A stretch of 22,744 nt of DNA from an uncultured Spartobacteria bacterium. Its GTDB lineage: Bacteria > Verrucomicrobiota > Verrucomicrobiia > Chthoniobacterales > Terrimicrobiaceae. The DNA is taken from contig CALCJD010000101.1 in NCBI GenBank assembly GCA_937960895.1, positions 1-22,744 on the forward strand. Reading direction: 5' to 3'. The notes beneath the pieces were generated by a model. It saw only the letters and a program-made list of their open reading frames with translations. It did not search any database and had not been told where the DNA came from. This document shows positions 22,596-22,744 of the stretch, in pieces. Position 1 is the first letter of the stretch. The number at the start of each line of letters is the position of its first letter. The position numbers were made by a program, and so were the translations under genes.

Positions 22596-22744
22596 CCGAC
22601 ACCATACAACGGGAACTCTGGTTCCCGCAGTCCCGGCAGGAGGTGTGGAACGCCATCGCCCAAAGCTCCACCCTCGCCGAATGGATGTATCCCAACGATT
22701 TCGAACCACGTGTGGGACACCGGTTCACCTTCCGGGTTCCGCCC
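22592..22744 (+). CDS. SRPBCC/AHSA1-like domain protein (partial, cut by window edge)
   Basis: The first 51 residues (MTDTIQRELWFPQSRQEVWN, then AIAQSSTLAEWMYPNDFEPRVGHRFTFR) match the start of AHSA1-type SRPBCC domains, which characteristically begin with a strand (IxRELxFP), a helix (EVWNAI) and the (L/S)AEWxxPNDFEPxVGxxFTF pattern. It starts with ATG overlapping the ArsR stop (ATGA). The ArsR plus SRPBCC pair is a common two-gene operon in bacteria; the SRPBCC partner binds hydrophobic ligands, but its exact role is not established. It continues beyond the window. Confidence 0.9.
   Translation, partial: MTDTIQRELWFPQSRQEVWNAIAQSSTLAEWMYPNDFEPRVGHRFTFRVPP

Overview
The window is GC-rich chromosomal DNA from a Gram-negative-type bacterium. 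It carries an outer-membrane secretin, two lipid acyltransferases of the phospholipid/lipid A kinds, and a PEP-CTERM exported protein. A Verrucomicrobiota (PVC-group) origin fits best: a divergent prepilin and secretin pair, PEP-CTERM sorting, sugar-acid catabolism with LacI/AraC regulators, and an integrase tail with a CSQICSQ motif. This is inference from gene content, not from a marker gene. Almost no start codon has a Shine-Dalgarno sequence, and two promoters lie so close to their ATG that the mRNAs are probably leaderless.

Layout. 1-82: possible start of a gene leaving the window leftwards. 151-2551 (minus): a LamG-like PEP-CTERM protein behind a prepilin-like protein made of a pilin stalk, a long Pro-Thr linker and an Asn/Ser-rich repeat domain. 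2791-5139 (plus): the divergent secretin, ending at a strong intrinsic terminator (5186-5218). 5278-8052: phosphoenolpyruvate carboxylase. 8168-11410: a tightly overlapping four-gene operon (PlsC-type acyltransferase, GT2 glycosyltransferase, NodB-type deacetylase, LpxL-type acyltransferase), probably making an acylated glycolipid. 11433-15130 (minus): UTP-glucose-1-phosphate uridylyltransferase, an exported START/SRPBCC-like protein and an FAD-dependent oxidoreductase. 15212-16066 (plus): an AraC regulator divergent from the oxidoreductase.

16120-16194 is tRNA-Val(GAC). Beside it lies the 3' remnant of a tyrosine recombinase (16240-16515, minus), the scar of an integrative element, followed by a DUF5672 gene (minus). 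17461-22114 (plus) is a carbohydrate module: LacI regulator, cytoplasmic clan-A glycoside hydrolase, enolase-superfamily sugar-acid dehydratase and SDR dehydrogenase; the last two overlap by one base. The window ends in an ArsR regulator with a palindromic operator inside its own promoter, overlapping by ATGA an SRPBCC-domain gene cut by the window edge.

No CRISPR array, complete insertion sequence or rRNA is seen. The most unusual points are the chimeric prepilin, the compact glycolipid operon without its lipid-chain synthesis genes, the SD-less/leaderless initiation, and the degraded tRNA-linked element.
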